Below are positions 1 to 7,531 of a DNA stretch of 8,907 nt, in pieces (position 1 is the first letter of the stretch; every line of letters begins with the position of its first letter). The notes beneath the pieces are model-generated. The model saw nothing but the letters and a program-made list of their open reading frames with translations. It ran no database searches and was not told the origin of the DNA. Source of the stretch: Spirochaetales bacterium. Its GTDB lineage: Bacteria; Spirochaetota; Spirochaetia; SZUA-6. The stretch spans positions 1-8,907 of the forward strand of contig QILZ01000251.1 in NCBI GenBank assembly GCA_003233545.1, in the 5' to 3' direction. The position numbers and the translations under genes were made by a program.

Positions 1-1514
1 ATATGTACCAGTGTCCGTTCATCGTTGATCATACGCCATGATAACATCTTTTGGGCATATTTAAGGATCATCTCCGTGTATGCATGATTTTCCGTTAAAT
101 CATGCAGCTCATCGGGATCGTTTTTAAGATCAAAAAATAATGGAGGAAGGCCGGCAAAATGGACATACTTGTATTGTTCATCCCGGATTACGTTAAAAGA
201 GCATGCTTCGAAATCGATATCCAGCTCTTTATCAGGTGGAGGTGAATATCCCCAGGATTCCTTCATATATCGAAAATCGACTTCCCAATGGACTTCGGTC
301 CGCCACTTTACAGGTGTTTTTCCCATAATAAAAGCAACAAGGGAACGGCCGTCACATTGTACCGGAATGTCAGCATCGAAAATATCCAGGATGGTCGGTA
401 AAACATCCACATTCTCTGTAAAGGCGTTCACTACAAGGCCGCGTTGCTGTTTTTTCTCATCCGGTAAATGTATAATAAGGGGTATATGAAAACTCTGATC
501 AAAGTAAGCAGCCGGCGGCAATAAATAATGATCTCCCAAAAGAGCCCCGTGATCGCTTAAGAATACGATGATTGTATTCTCGTACTCACCGTTCTCTTTG
601 AGCAGTGCAAGTATCTTGCCGATATTATCGTCGAGCTCCGTCATGAGTCCGTAATATGTAGCACGTAACTGCCGCATCGATTTTTCGTCTCTGGGATATA
701 TACCGGCATGATAATAGCCTTTATTTAAATCCTGCTTCAGTAGATAAGCGAGATAGGGGTGTTGGTCTGCCTCTTCTTCCGGCGAAGATGCCCGCTTAAA
801 ACCAGGAACATCGTCGGGATGGTAAAGAAGATTATAAGGTTCCGGTGCAAGAAAGGGGCGATGCGGTTTAAGATAACTGACGTGAAGAAACCATGGTTTC
901 CTGCCCGGCCTTCTGATAAACTGAAGCGCCTTGTATGTAATAAAAGCAGTATCGCTTTCTTCTTTTGAATAACAAGCGGGAGCATAGGTTTTTCCCCGTG
1001 TTTCTACCCCCGGATATCCATCTACGGATTTATAATAGAGGTCACAAGGATTTTTCGGAACTGTATAGCCCCGTTCTTCGAGCCATAGAGCCCACGGCTC
1101 CGGGGAGATGGTCGATACGGCCAGAAACTTGTGAAACCCGGGAAGAATACCGCTCCAGTTCTTAAGCGCCGGATCATGCGGAGAATACAAACGCGGGTCC
1201 GGAGTAGTATCAGTGTATCCGATTAAGCATGGATCATAGCCAAGTTTTCTCAATTCCAGTGCGATATTGGTATGGCGTGCATCGAGTGGTATCCCGTTTT
1301 CCACTGAACGGTGGTTTTGGAGATACATTCCTGTGTAGAGCGACGCCCGGCTGGGACCGCATGGTATGCATTGAGTATAGTGATTTCGGAAAAGAATGCC
1401 GTCGGCGGCAAGAGAGTCGAGATTCGGTGTTTTAACGGTGGGATGTCCCAGAATAGACAAACATTCTCCTCTCCATTGATCTGCAGTAATGAACAATATA
1501 TTCTTCGGTTTCAT
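1..1514 (-). CDS. Phosphonate monoester hydrolase-like sulfatase (C-terminus cut by window edge)
   Basis: This is a cytoplasmic, formylglycine-dependent hydrolase of the sulfatase/alkaline phosphatase superfamily. It should cleave phosphate, phosphonate or sulfate esters. The 504 visible codons are uninterrupted and run off the left edge. Seen: Asp12-Gln13 after the first strand, the maturation motif CGPSRxxxxTG with Cys52 (converted to formylglycine in the family) and Arg56, and the Asp321-His322 metal pair. It resembles Rhizobium/Burkholderia PMH, as I recall those sequences, far more than ordinary arylsulfatases: NHR-x-V-x-N after the Cys motif, GYDPxLIGYT, RATYxGL, and a closing YKYVHFAxLPPLFFDL. 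By that comparison only about 10-20 residues are missing. There is no signal peptide. The ATG has an AAGGAG 14 nt upstream (1529-1534), a rather long gap. Pro334 lies where the family has its anion-binding Lys, and Asp102 lies where PMH has Thr. Cys52 needs a maturase (FGE or anSME) that is not in the window. Family call is strong; substrate unknown. Confidence 0.93.
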   Translation of the reverse strand, partial: MKPKNILFITADQWRGECLSILGHPTVKTPNLDSLAADGILFRNHYTQCIPCGPSRASLYTGMYLQNHRSVENGIPLDARHTNIALELRKLGYDPCLIGYTDTTPDPRLYSPHDPALKNWSGILPGFHKFLAVSTISPEPWALWLEERGYTVPKNPCDLYYKSVDGYPGVETRGKTYAPACYSKEESDTAFITYKALQFIRRPGRKPWFLHVSYLKPHRPFLAPEPYNLLYHPDDVPGFKRASSPEEEADQHPYLAYLLKQDLNKGYYHAGIYPRDEKSMRQLRATYYGLMTELDDNIGKILALLKENGEYENTIIVFLSDHGALLGDHYLLPPAAYFDQSFHIPLIIHLPDEKKQQRGLVVNAFTENVDVLPTILDIFDADIPVQCDGRSLVAFIMGKTPVKWRTEVHWEVDFRYMKESWGYSPPPDKELDIDFEACSFNVIRDEQYKYVHFAGLPPLFFDLKNDPDELHDLTENHAYTEMILKYAQKMLSWRMINDERTLVH

Positions 1515-1594
1515 AATTTTCTTAATTACTCCTTATACTCATAATAAAGATAGAGATTATTTGTTGTGTCTCACTTCAATACCATAAATATTAC

Positions 1595-1629
1595 AGGCAA
1601 ACATTCGGCATTGCCTTTTTCTCTTTTTT
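1595..1629 (+). terminator. Weak hairpin plus T-tract in spacer, plus-strand orientation
   Basis: In the spacer between the DppC-like permease and the esterase, AGGCAA (1595-1600) pairs with TTGCCT (1611-1616) around a 10-nt loop. On the plus strand a T-rich run to 1629 follows. This looks like a short intrinsic terminator, but only for antisense transcription, since the genes on both sides run leftward. On the minus strand the hairpin is not followed by U residues, so it should not stop the operon transcript. The stem is short and it may be chance. Nothing else is recognisable in 1515-1636 apart from the esterase ribosome-binding site; no convincing promoter is seen there. Confidence 0.25.
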
Positions 1630-1636
1630 AAAGCGG

Positions 1637-2554
1637 CTACAATCCCAATGTAGGATCCAGCCGGTCGCGGACCCAGTCCCCCAGGATGCTCATGGCGAGG
1701 GTTGCAAGAAAGATAGTAATACCCGGAGAAACGGTAATCCACCAGGCAGTAGTAAGATAATCCCTGCCGAATCCAAGCATGTTTCCGAGGCTCGTAAGCG
1801 GCGGCTGAATGCCGATGCCGAGAAAGCTTAAAGAACTCTCCAGGATGATGGTACCCGGAAAGTTAAGGGTCATATTTACGATTAATGCGCTGGATATATT
1901 CGGAAGAATATGCCTCAGGTAGATTCTTATCGGCGTTGCACCAAGAGTATTTACTGCAACTGCGTAACCATGGGTCATCGCAGCTAATGTAAGTCCCCGT
2001 GTCAGCCGGGCATAGCGCTCCCAACCATAGATACCCATAAGGCCAATGAACAGCACCAGGTTGTTGCCTAAAAAAGCGAGAAATGCCAGTGCAATGATGA
2101 AAAAGGGCAGAGAAGCCTGAAAATCGATACCGGCCATCACAATGTCGTCGATCCATCCGCGAAAATGAGCCGCCAGAAAGCCCAGCGATGTACCCAGAAT
2201 TGCACCGATGATGGTACCCAGGAATGCAATCAATAGACTCATGCGGATAGAAAAAATGAGACGGCTTAGAACATCGCGCCCGAGATCGTCGGTACCGAAC
2301 GGATGGTTCCAATTACCGCCTGCCATAAAAGCAGGTGCCTGCAGCCGTGCCCGCAGATCGATCGCGGTGAAATCGTAGGGAGAAATAAGCGGTGCGAAAA
2401 CAGCTACGAAAATCATAAACACCAACCACAGCGCTGCGATCATGGAAAGCGGCGGGTAGCGCTCGAAAAAGCGGCGAATGCGGGTTCGAAAGTCGTTCTG
2501 TGGCCGCTCTGCAGAGAGTGTTAATGTCGATTCAACTTTTAATTTGTTAGTCAT
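1637..2554 (-). CDS. Dpp/Opp-type ABC transporter permease, DppC-like
   Basis: Inner-membrane subunit of a peptide/opine/nickel-type ABC importer, forming the translocation pore with the adjacent DppB-like protein. Seen in 305 residues: a cytoplasmic N-terminus, a first membrane helix around 37-58, the family motif HPFGTDDLGRDVLSR at 84-98, several further hydrophobic segments (about 103-130, 147-175, 220-245, 270-292), the EAA loop around 196-219 that docks on the ATPase, and FLGIGIQPP at 244-252. The frame stays open to an ATG at 2608, but the ATG at 2554 is preferred. It lies 8 nt past the dppB-like stop, its AGGA overlaps that stop, and the longer form adds 18 atypical residues and a 46-nt overlap. 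Translation is probably coupled to the upstream permease. Length and motifs are normal for DppC/OppC. The transported substrate cannot be told from this subunit. Confidence 0.95.
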   Translation of the reverse strand: MTNKLKVESTLTLSAERPQNDFRTRIRRFFERYPPLSMIAALWLVFMIFVAVFAPLISPYDFTAIDLRARLQAPAFMAGGNWNHPFGTDDLGRDVLSRLIFSIRMSLLIAFLGTIIGAILGTSLGFLAAHFRGWIDDIVMAGIDFQASLPFFIIALAFLAFLGNNLVLFIGLMGIYGWERYARLTRGLTLAAMTHGYAVAVNTLGATPIRIYLRHILPNISSALIVNMTLNFPGTIILESSLSFLGIGIQPPLTSLGNMLGFGRDYLTTAWWITVSPGITIFLATLAMSILGDWVRDRLDPTLGL

Positions 2555-2562
2555 GGTATATC

Positions 2563-3498
2563 CTATGGCTCTTCTGACCGGAGATCCCGAACCCTTGGGT
2601 CCAACCATCCGTAAGCAAGGTCGACGATTAGATTTGCGGTTACCATGGAAAGTGAAATTAATAGTACGATAACCTGTACCACTGCCAGATCCCGGTTAGC
2701 CACCGAACTAACCAAAAGCCTCCCTACACCGGGCCACGCAAATACATTTTCGGTAATTACGCCCCCGACAATCAGGCTGCCGATAAAAAAACCTACCATT
2801 GTTACGATCGAAATGGCGGCATTCGGCAGGGCATGTTCCCGTACTACTATCTTCCAGGGCACACCCCTGGATATAGCGGTGCGGATGTATGGTTGGTTCA
2901 GCACTTCCAGCATCGCCGATCGTGTAAACCGGGCGAGCACAGCAGCCTCTGCAGTGGACATCGTTATGACCGGCATAATGTAGTGCTTCCACGTCTCGCT
3001 TCCTGCACTGGGCAGTAACCGCAAAGACACTGAAAAAAGGAGAATTAAAAGCACACCAAGAAAAAAGTTCGGGATACTCAAACCCATAACAGCCAGTGTC
3101 ATTGTGATTCGGTCTCTTCTTGTGTTGTGATGAAGTGCCGAGAATATCCCCGCTGGAATCCCGATCAACAAAGTAATGACGGCTGTAACCCACATCAGGG
3201 AGAGTGTTTTCGGAATGCGTTCTGCAACTACTCTAATTGCACTGCGGCCGTCGAGATATGAGTTACCGAAATTACCGTGAAAAACACTACTGACGTAAAT
3301 TAAATACTGCTGCCAGATGGGTTTGTCCAGACCCCACACTTTACGAAGTGTTGCGAGAGCTTTTGCGCTTACATCGGGGCCATAGATCAGTAATGCAGAG
3401 TCACCGGATATACGCAGGACGATAAAAATAAAGGTAACGATAATCCATATCGTTAATAAGGCTCGAAATATTTTTCGTACAATAAACCGGAATGACAT
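2563..3498 (-). CDS. Dpp/Opp-type ABC transporter permease, DppB-like
   Basis: Inner-membrane subunit paired with the DppC-like protein in one ABC importer. Seen in 311 residues: an N-terminal membrane helix at about 11-29, the extracytoplasmic region typical of DppB (GDS...YGP, then GLDKPIWQQY and GNFGNSY), a cluster of membrane helices from about 99 to 160, an EAA coupling loop at about 204-226 ending in REHALPNA, the conserved segment ITENVFAWPGVGRLL at about 249-263, and a last helix around 271-296 followed by the family-typical LDPR. The ATG at 3498 follows the ATPase stop after an 18-nt gap. It has AAGGA at 3508-3512, about 9 nt upstream. Length is normal for the family. Tight packing with its neighbours means one transcript and one complex. 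I saw no damage to key motifs. Confidence 0.96.
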   Translation of the reverse strand: MSFRFIVRKIFRALLTIWIIVTFIFIVLRISGDSALLIYGPDVSAKALATLRKVWGLDKPIWQQYLIYVSSVFHGNFGNSYLDGRSAIRVVAERIPKTLSLMWVTAVITLLIGIPAGIFSALHHNTRRDRITMTLAVMGLSIPNFFLGVLLILLFSVSLRLLPSAGSETWKHYIMPVITMSTAEAAVLARFTRSAMLEVLNQPYIRTAISRGVPWKIVVREHALPNAAISIVTMVGFFIGSLIVGGVITENVFAWPGVGRLLVSSVANRDLAVVQVIVLLISLSMVTANLIVDLAYGWLDPRVRDLRSEEP

Positions 3499-3516
3499 AT
3501 TAATTAATCCTTCACA

Positions 3517-5634
3517 TTAAGCTTCATCGTGTGCGAGATGGCAGGCGACCAAATGACCCTCCTTTAGAGACTTTAATTCAGGCACGAGTTCCGCACACAC
3601 CTGCCTGGCTATATGGCAGCGCGTATGGAAGGAGCAGCCCGAAGGTAGATCGATAGGGCTCGGGGGATCGCCTTTTAAAAATATCCGCTTGCGGCTAAGC
3701 CCCGGATCAGGGATCGGTATGGCGGAAAGCAATGCCTGGGTATATGGGTGTACCGCGCTATTAAACAGCATATCGCTTTTAGCAAGTTCGACGAACTTAC
3801 CGAGGTACATCACCGCTACCTGTTCACAGATATGGCGCACAATGCTAAGGTCGTGACTGATGAATACCATTGTCAAATTCAGCCGTTTTCGCAATTCAGT
3901 GAGCAGATTAATAACCTGTGCCTGGATGGATACATCGAGTGCCGAAGTCGGTTCGTCACAAACAAGGAGTTCCGGCTCCAGAATTAACGCCCTCGCCAGT
4001 ACCACGCGTTGCTGCTGACCCCCGCTTAATTCATGCGGATACCGGTCGAATGTGTGGTCTTTTAAGTCCATGGAACGAAGAAGTTCAGCAGCCTTATCAT
4101 GTCTCATGGCTGCGCGTATAGTGTTATGTATAAGGAGCGGTTCGGCAACCTGATCGATGATTTTCATACGCTGATCCAGTGCATTAAGCGGATCCTGGAA
4201 TACATACTGCATATGAAGGCGGAGTCTGCGCCATTCGGCCGGCGGCAGCCCGGAAATCTTCCGCCCGTTAAACGTAACGGCACCCGATGTCGGGGTTTCG
4301 ATATTAAGCAGCAACCGTGCTATTGTGGACTTTCCGCAGCCGCTCTCTCCAACGATGCCAAATGTCCCACCCCTTTTAACGGAAAATGAAACACTATCGA
4401 CCGCCTTGAGTTTCTTTTTCTTACCGAATAATCCGCTTCCTCTTCGTATTCGAAAGTACTTTAAGAGATCAGCGGCTTCCAGTAAAGGCTGTTCGTTTTG
4501 CTTCTGCCGGGCTGTATACGGGGCATCTTCCTGTTTATTCAATACTTCAAACGCCGTAACTCTTCCGGATTGGGGATTAAAACATGCTATACCGCAGCCC
4601 TCCGGTTCCGTTTTAAATACCGGCTGATCGAATTTGCATTTATTCAGGGCGGCCTGGCAGCGTGGCTCGAAGGCACAGCCTTTAAGCATTTCATAAGGTG
4701 CCGGCACTGAACCTTCTATGGAATATAGTTTTTCGATCTGCCGATCTATACGAAGTACCGATGCAAGCAGCCCGCGTGTATACGGATGACGAGGATTAGC
4801 GAATATCCTCGCGACAGGACCTTTCTCGACAATCCGCCCGCAATACATTACAGCGACTCTGTCGGATGTTTCTGCGACAACACTGAGATCGTGTGTAATC
4901 AAAATAATGGACATGCCGGTTTCTTTGCGCAAATCGCGGATAAGTTCGAGTATCTGCGCCTGGATGGTTACGTCCAGCGCTGTCGTCGGTTCATCTGCAA
5001 TAAGCAGATGAGGCCGGCCGGCCAAAGCCATGGCGATCATGGCGCGCTGGTTCATCCCACCGGATAGTTGGTGAGGATATTCCTTTAGCCGTTGTTTCGC
5101 TTCAGGAATGCCTACACGGTTCATCAGGAGTTCGGCTTCGCTGTGTGCAGTCTGGCCTGTTACCCTCCGATATTTTTCTACCTTCCCGGAGTTTTGCTCG
5201 CTGCTCTCCTTAGTGTGATTTAAAGTGGGTATCGAAGTGTTGTAAATAATCGATTCAACCATCTGGCGGCCGATAGTGTGAACCGGATTAAGAGAGACAG
5301 CAGGATCCTGAAAAATCATTGCGATATCACTGCCCCGTATTTGTGTCAGCCCATTTTCATCCAAGGTCAGTATATCTTGTTTTTTATATTTAACACTGCC
5401 GCGGATACGAGCCCTGGGGCCCAATATCTTCATAATGGACATACATGTGATGCTTTTGCCGCTGCCGCTTTCGCCAACCAATCCCAGAATTTCACCAGGG
5501 TAAACTTCGAAATCCACTCCGTGCAGGCACCGCAGCCAGCCGGTAGGCGTATCGAAATCCACAGTCAGACCTGAGATTTGAATAAGCGGCTCCGGTTTAG
5601 ACTTTAATATGGGCTTAGATGGTTTTGCATTCAT
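3517..5634 (-). CDS. Fused DppD-DppF-type ABC transporter ATPase
   Basis: A single 705-residue cytoplasmic protein carrying both nucleotide-binding domains of a Dpp/Opp importer, normally two proteins (DppD and DppF). First half: Walker A GESGSGKS (54-61), Q-loop FQDP (108-111), signature LSGG (190-193), Walker B LLIADEP (210-216), switch His248. It closes with an oligopeptide-transporter C-terminal domain with Cys320, Cys326, Cys333 and Cys351. Second half: Walker A GESGCGKS (429-436), Q-loop FQDP (479-482), signature LSGG (536-539), Walker B LLVCDEP (556-562), switch His594, and a matching Cys set at 667, 673, 680 and 698. In DppD/DppF relatives such Cys sets can hold an Fe-S cluster. Both ATP sites look competent. 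A polar stretch at about 133-165 before the first signature seems longer than usual. The frame also extends to a TTG at 5676; the ATG at 5634 is preferred by codon, but neither has a clear Shine-Dalgarno. Confidence 0.95.
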   Translation of the reverse strand: MNAKPSKPILKSKPEPLIQISGLTVDFDTPTGWLRCLHGVDFEVYPGEILGLVGESGSGKSITCMSIMKILGPRARIRGSVKYKKQDILTLDENGLTQIRGSDIAMIFQDPAVSLNPVHTIGRQMVESIIYNTSIPTLNHTKESSEQNSGKVEKYRRVTGQTAHSEAELLMNRVGIPEAKQRLKEYPHQLSGGMNQRAMIAMALAGRPHLLIADEPTTALDVTIQAQILELIRDLRKETGMSIILITHDLSVVAETSDRVAVMYCGRIVEKGPVARIFANPRHPYTRGLLASVLRIDRQIEKLYSIEGSVPAPYEMLKGCAFEPRCQAALNKCKFDQPVFKTEPEGCGIACFNPQSGRVTAFEVLNKQEDAPYTARQKQNEQPLLEAADLLKYFRIRRGSGLFGKKKKLKAVDSVSFSVKRGGTFGIVGESGCGKSTIARLLLNIETPTSGAVTFNGRKISGLPPAEWRRLRLHMQYVFQDPLNALDQRMKIIDQVAEPLLIHNTIRAAMRHDKAAELLRSMDLKDHTFDRYPHELSGGQQQRVVLARALILEPELLVCDEPTSALDVSIQAQVINLLTELRKRLNLTMVFISHDLSIVRHICEQVAVMYLGKFVELAKSDMLFNSAVHPYTQALLSAIPIPDPGLSRKRIFLKGDPPSPIDLPSGCSFHTRCHIARQVCAELVPELKSLKEGHLVACHLAHDEA

Positions 5635-5688
5635 GGTTAATGCTGATATTTTATCTGCCTCGCTATAATTAATCAATAAATTTGATTT

Positions 5689-5725
5689 ATAAGTTGCAGC
5701 GCCATTTAATGACGCCGCAACTTAT
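5689..5725 (-). terminator. Strong stem-loop between SBP and ATPase genes
   Basis: The 63-98 nt between the SBP stop and the ATPase start (depending on the start used) holds a near-perfect inverted repeat. A 13-position stem (nine perfect pairs, one G-U wobble, then three G-C pairs) encloses an 11-nt loop that may close by two more pairs. On the minus strand it is followed by an A/U-mixed sequence, not a run of U. It therefore looks less like a full terminator than like the 3' stabilising or attenuating hairpins often found after SBP genes. Such hairpins let the SBP accumulate above the membrane and ATPase subunits. Structure seen directly; role inferred. Confidence 0.6.
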
Positions 5726-5739
5726 CTATATAAGGGACA

Positions 5740-7353
5740 TTACTTCTTGAAATTTAAGTTAGTTGAAGAAAAATCCATACCTGCAGCGGGGTACGGAGTC
5801 CATAAAACATCATCACGCTTGCCGTAGAACATAGTCAGTGCGTGCAGGTTGATCTGAGTCGGATTTTCATACTCGATGTAATTCAGCATGTTGCGTGCTG
5901 CCTCCCTGCGTGTTTTAAGATCCGTGCTGGTTTCCAGTATCCTGCCCCAATTATCGAACTTCTTATCAAAGACGTATACGGCATCCTTTCCCCCGTACTT
6001 ATTCTTAAGCCTCATCCAGGATCTGGGGCCGAGGCGGCGGACTATCAAACCCACCGGATCATTGTAAAATGCGGTGTTCGACACGTTATAAAGATTGCGG
6101 GTTTTGTCGTTCTTTAAAATTTGTGACCAATTCTCCTTCATTTCAATCTTCACGTTCAGGCCGACCTTCTTCCACATATCAACCAGAATTTGCGCAGTAG
6201 CCACTTCCAGGGTGTAATAGTCGGGTAGTACTCGATAGTATATCGGCTCACCTTTATAGCCTGACTTCTTAATCAATTCTTTTGCTTTTTCCGGATCGTA
6301 GGGAAGGCTTTTAAAGTCTTTTATATACATATCGCCGAACGATTTCATCTGGAAACCATTAGGAACGGTTGTACGGCCGTGATAGAGAGTATCGACAATG
6401 AGCTGCCGGTTTATGGCCATAATCATTGCTCGCCGCAGGCCGGGGCTTTTTAATACAGCATTTGTTTCATCGAATTGGACGGTCCGAATGTTCGGGATCG
6501 GTCCGCCGACCGTCGATATACCCTTAGTCTTGTCGATGCCCTCGAGTTGATCGGGAGGAATATCCGTGATTATATCATATTCACCCGTTTTAAGCCCCGC
6601 TATTCGCGCGGCAACTTCGGGTACAACTTTAAACGTGATAGTCTTGGCCGGTGGCTTTCCGCCCCAATAGCCATCGAATGCCGCCAGTTTTATGTAATCA
6701 CCGGTCTTGATCTTGACAATCTTATAGGGTCCGGTACCTACGACATGCCGGCTCCATGTTTCCCAATCTTTTGCCGCAAGGAAAGCCTTTTTGCTGATAA
6801 TTTCGCTCATATAATTAGCAAAGCGCTTTTCGAGCAGAAAATCAGGCTGCTTACTCCTGATAATAACGGTATAGCGGTCCACGACTTCCGGCGGTTCGAT
6901 GCCTCCCAAATACATCTGGGCAAACGTCCAGCCGCGTTTTTTGTTAAAAAGACGTTCCTTGCCGAAGCTGAAGGCAACATCCTCAGCTGTCATCTCGTCG
7001 CCGTTTTGGAATTTTACACCTTTACGCAGTTTAAACTCAATAGTTTTGTCATCGAGGCGCTTCCATGATACGGCAAGACCGGGAATAAGCTTTTCGTTAT
7101 GTTTATAATCGATAAAGATTAATGGTTCTGTAACACTGAAAACAATGCGCTCATGTACATTACTGTTTTCCCGCATCGGCTCCAGTACGGGAGGGATCTT
7201 CTGCACCGCGACAACAAGATCCGGACGGCTTAACGCCTCTTTTGCAGGAGCAGCAGGTTTTTCCGCCTTGCCTCCGGCGGCTGCAAGCCCTATGGAAAAT
7301 ACCATTGCAGTCATTAAAATAAATTTTCCGAATAATCCTGACAAACTTCTCAT
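5740..7353 (-). CDS. Periplasmic peptide/opine-type solute-binding protein (SBP family 5)
   Basis: Extracytoplasmic receptor that should capture the substrate and deliver it to the DppB/DppC-like permeases. The 537-residue protein starts with a classical signal peptide: Arg2 and Lys10, then a hydrophobic core at about 11-25 and Ala-Ala-Ala-Gly-Gly. No lipobox Cys is present, so it should be a soluble periplasmic protein. Family-5 SBP hallmarks follow in order: LIPGLAVSWK, then LRKGVKFQNGDEMTAEDV, then GTGPYKI and FDGYWGG, and later RRAMIMAINRQ with a basic/hydrophobic C-terminal lobe. Length is typical of DppA/OppA/NikA/opine receptors. The frame is open back to a GTG at 7419, but the ATG at 7353 is chosen because GGAGGT (7358-7363) sits about 5 nt before it and the signal peptide then begins at once. 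Binding specificity cannot be read from sequence; its neighbour suggests an opine-like ligand. Confidence 0.95.
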   Translation of the reverse strand: MRSLSGLFGKFILMTAMVFSIGLAAAGGKAEKPAAPAKEALSRPDLVVAVQKIPPVLEPMRENSNVHERIVFSVTEPLIFIDYKHNEKLIPGLAVSWKRLDDKTIEFKLRKGVKFQNGDEMTAEDVAFSFGKERLFNKKRGWTFAQMYLGGIEPPEVVDRYTVIIRSKQPDFLLEKRFANYMSEIISKKAFLAAKDWETWSRHVVGTGPYKIVKIKTGDYIKLAAFDGYWGGKPPAKTITFKVVPEVAARIAGLKTGEYDIITDIPPDQLEGIDKTKGISTVGGPIPNIRTVQFDETNAVLKSPGLRRAMIMAINRQLIVDTLYHGRTTVPNGFQMKSFGDMYIKDFKSLPYDPEKAKELIKKSGYKGEPIYYRVLPDYYTLEVATAQILVDMWKKVGLNVKIEMKENWSQILKNDKTRNLYNVSNTAFYNDPVGLIVRRLGPRSWMRLKNKYGGKDAVYVFDKKFDNWGRILETSTDLKTRREAARNMLNYIEYENPTQINLHALTMFYGKRDDVLWTPYPAAGMDFSSTNLNFKK

Positions 7354-7357
7354 AAAA

Positions 7358-7363
7358 ACCTCC
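7358..7363 (-). promoter_or_regulatory. Ribosome-binding site fixing the SBP start
   Basis: GGAGGT on the minus strand, about 5 nt before the ATG at 7353. It is the best-placed Shine-Dalgarno for the SBP and decides between this ATG and the longer GTG (7419) or ATG (7365) starts. Confidence 0.8.
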
Positions 7364-7415
7364 ATATTTTTTTCTAAACTTTTTCGTTCGAATCTTTCTG
7401 TATTGAAAGACCTTC

Positions 7416-7460
7416 TCACAAGTAAAATTGTGCCTCCTTTATTCCATACATGCCTCCTTT
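7416..7460 (-). other. SBP leader: duplicated Shine-Dalgarno and mini-ORFs
   Basis: Between the dehydrogenase stop and the SBP start, the 10-mer AAAGGAGGCA occurs twice on the minus strand (7451-7460 and 7431-7440), exactly 20 nt apart. Two tiny frames start here. One is ATG-GAA-TAA at 7447-7439, about 5 nt after the first GGAGG. The other is an 11-codon frame from 7451 whose TGA (7418-7416) overlaps a GTG at 7419 as GTGA; that GTG is in frame with the SBP. Whether any of these is translated is unknown. They may act in mRNA stability or translational coupling, or be remnants of a small duplication. Confidence 0.4.
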
Positions 7461-7531
7461 GAATAATATTATTTTTATTTATAATTGTATTAACATAACT
7501 TCCTTCTGATATGTTTTTACAAATATATTCT

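Noticed and set aside
169..489. 106-codon plus-strand open frame at the left end
   Set aside because: Antisense shadow of the PMH-like esterase, whose frame is uninterrupted here and encodes conserved PMH segments.
1515..1636. Separate promoter for the esterase gene
   Set aside because: A TTGAAG string is present but no -10 box lies 16-18 bp downstream; the genes are more simply read as one transcript.
1863..2312. 149-codon minus-strand frame within the DppC-like gene
   Set aside because: Out-of-frame shadow of the permease with unlikely composition and no start signal.
2708..3193. 161-codon minus-strand frame within the DppB-like gene
   Set aside because: Out-of-frame shadow rich in Cys, His and Arg; the overlapping frame encodes a full-length permease with all family motifs.
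6475..7068. 197-codon open frame on the plus strand
   Set aside because: It lies wholly inside the SBP gene on the opposite strand, shows no recognisable domain and has no Shine-Dalgarno. The minus-strand reading has clear family motifs.
7492..7516. Inverted repeat AACATA/TATGTT in the dehydrogenase-SBP spacer
   Set aside because: Only 6-bp AT-rich arms in a highly AT-rich spacer, so chance is likely, and it is not placed against a convincing promoter.
7461..7531. Possible internal promoter upstream of the SBP
   Set aside because: The spacer is AT-rich and offers several TATAAT-like strings, but no -35 element at proper spacing stands out.
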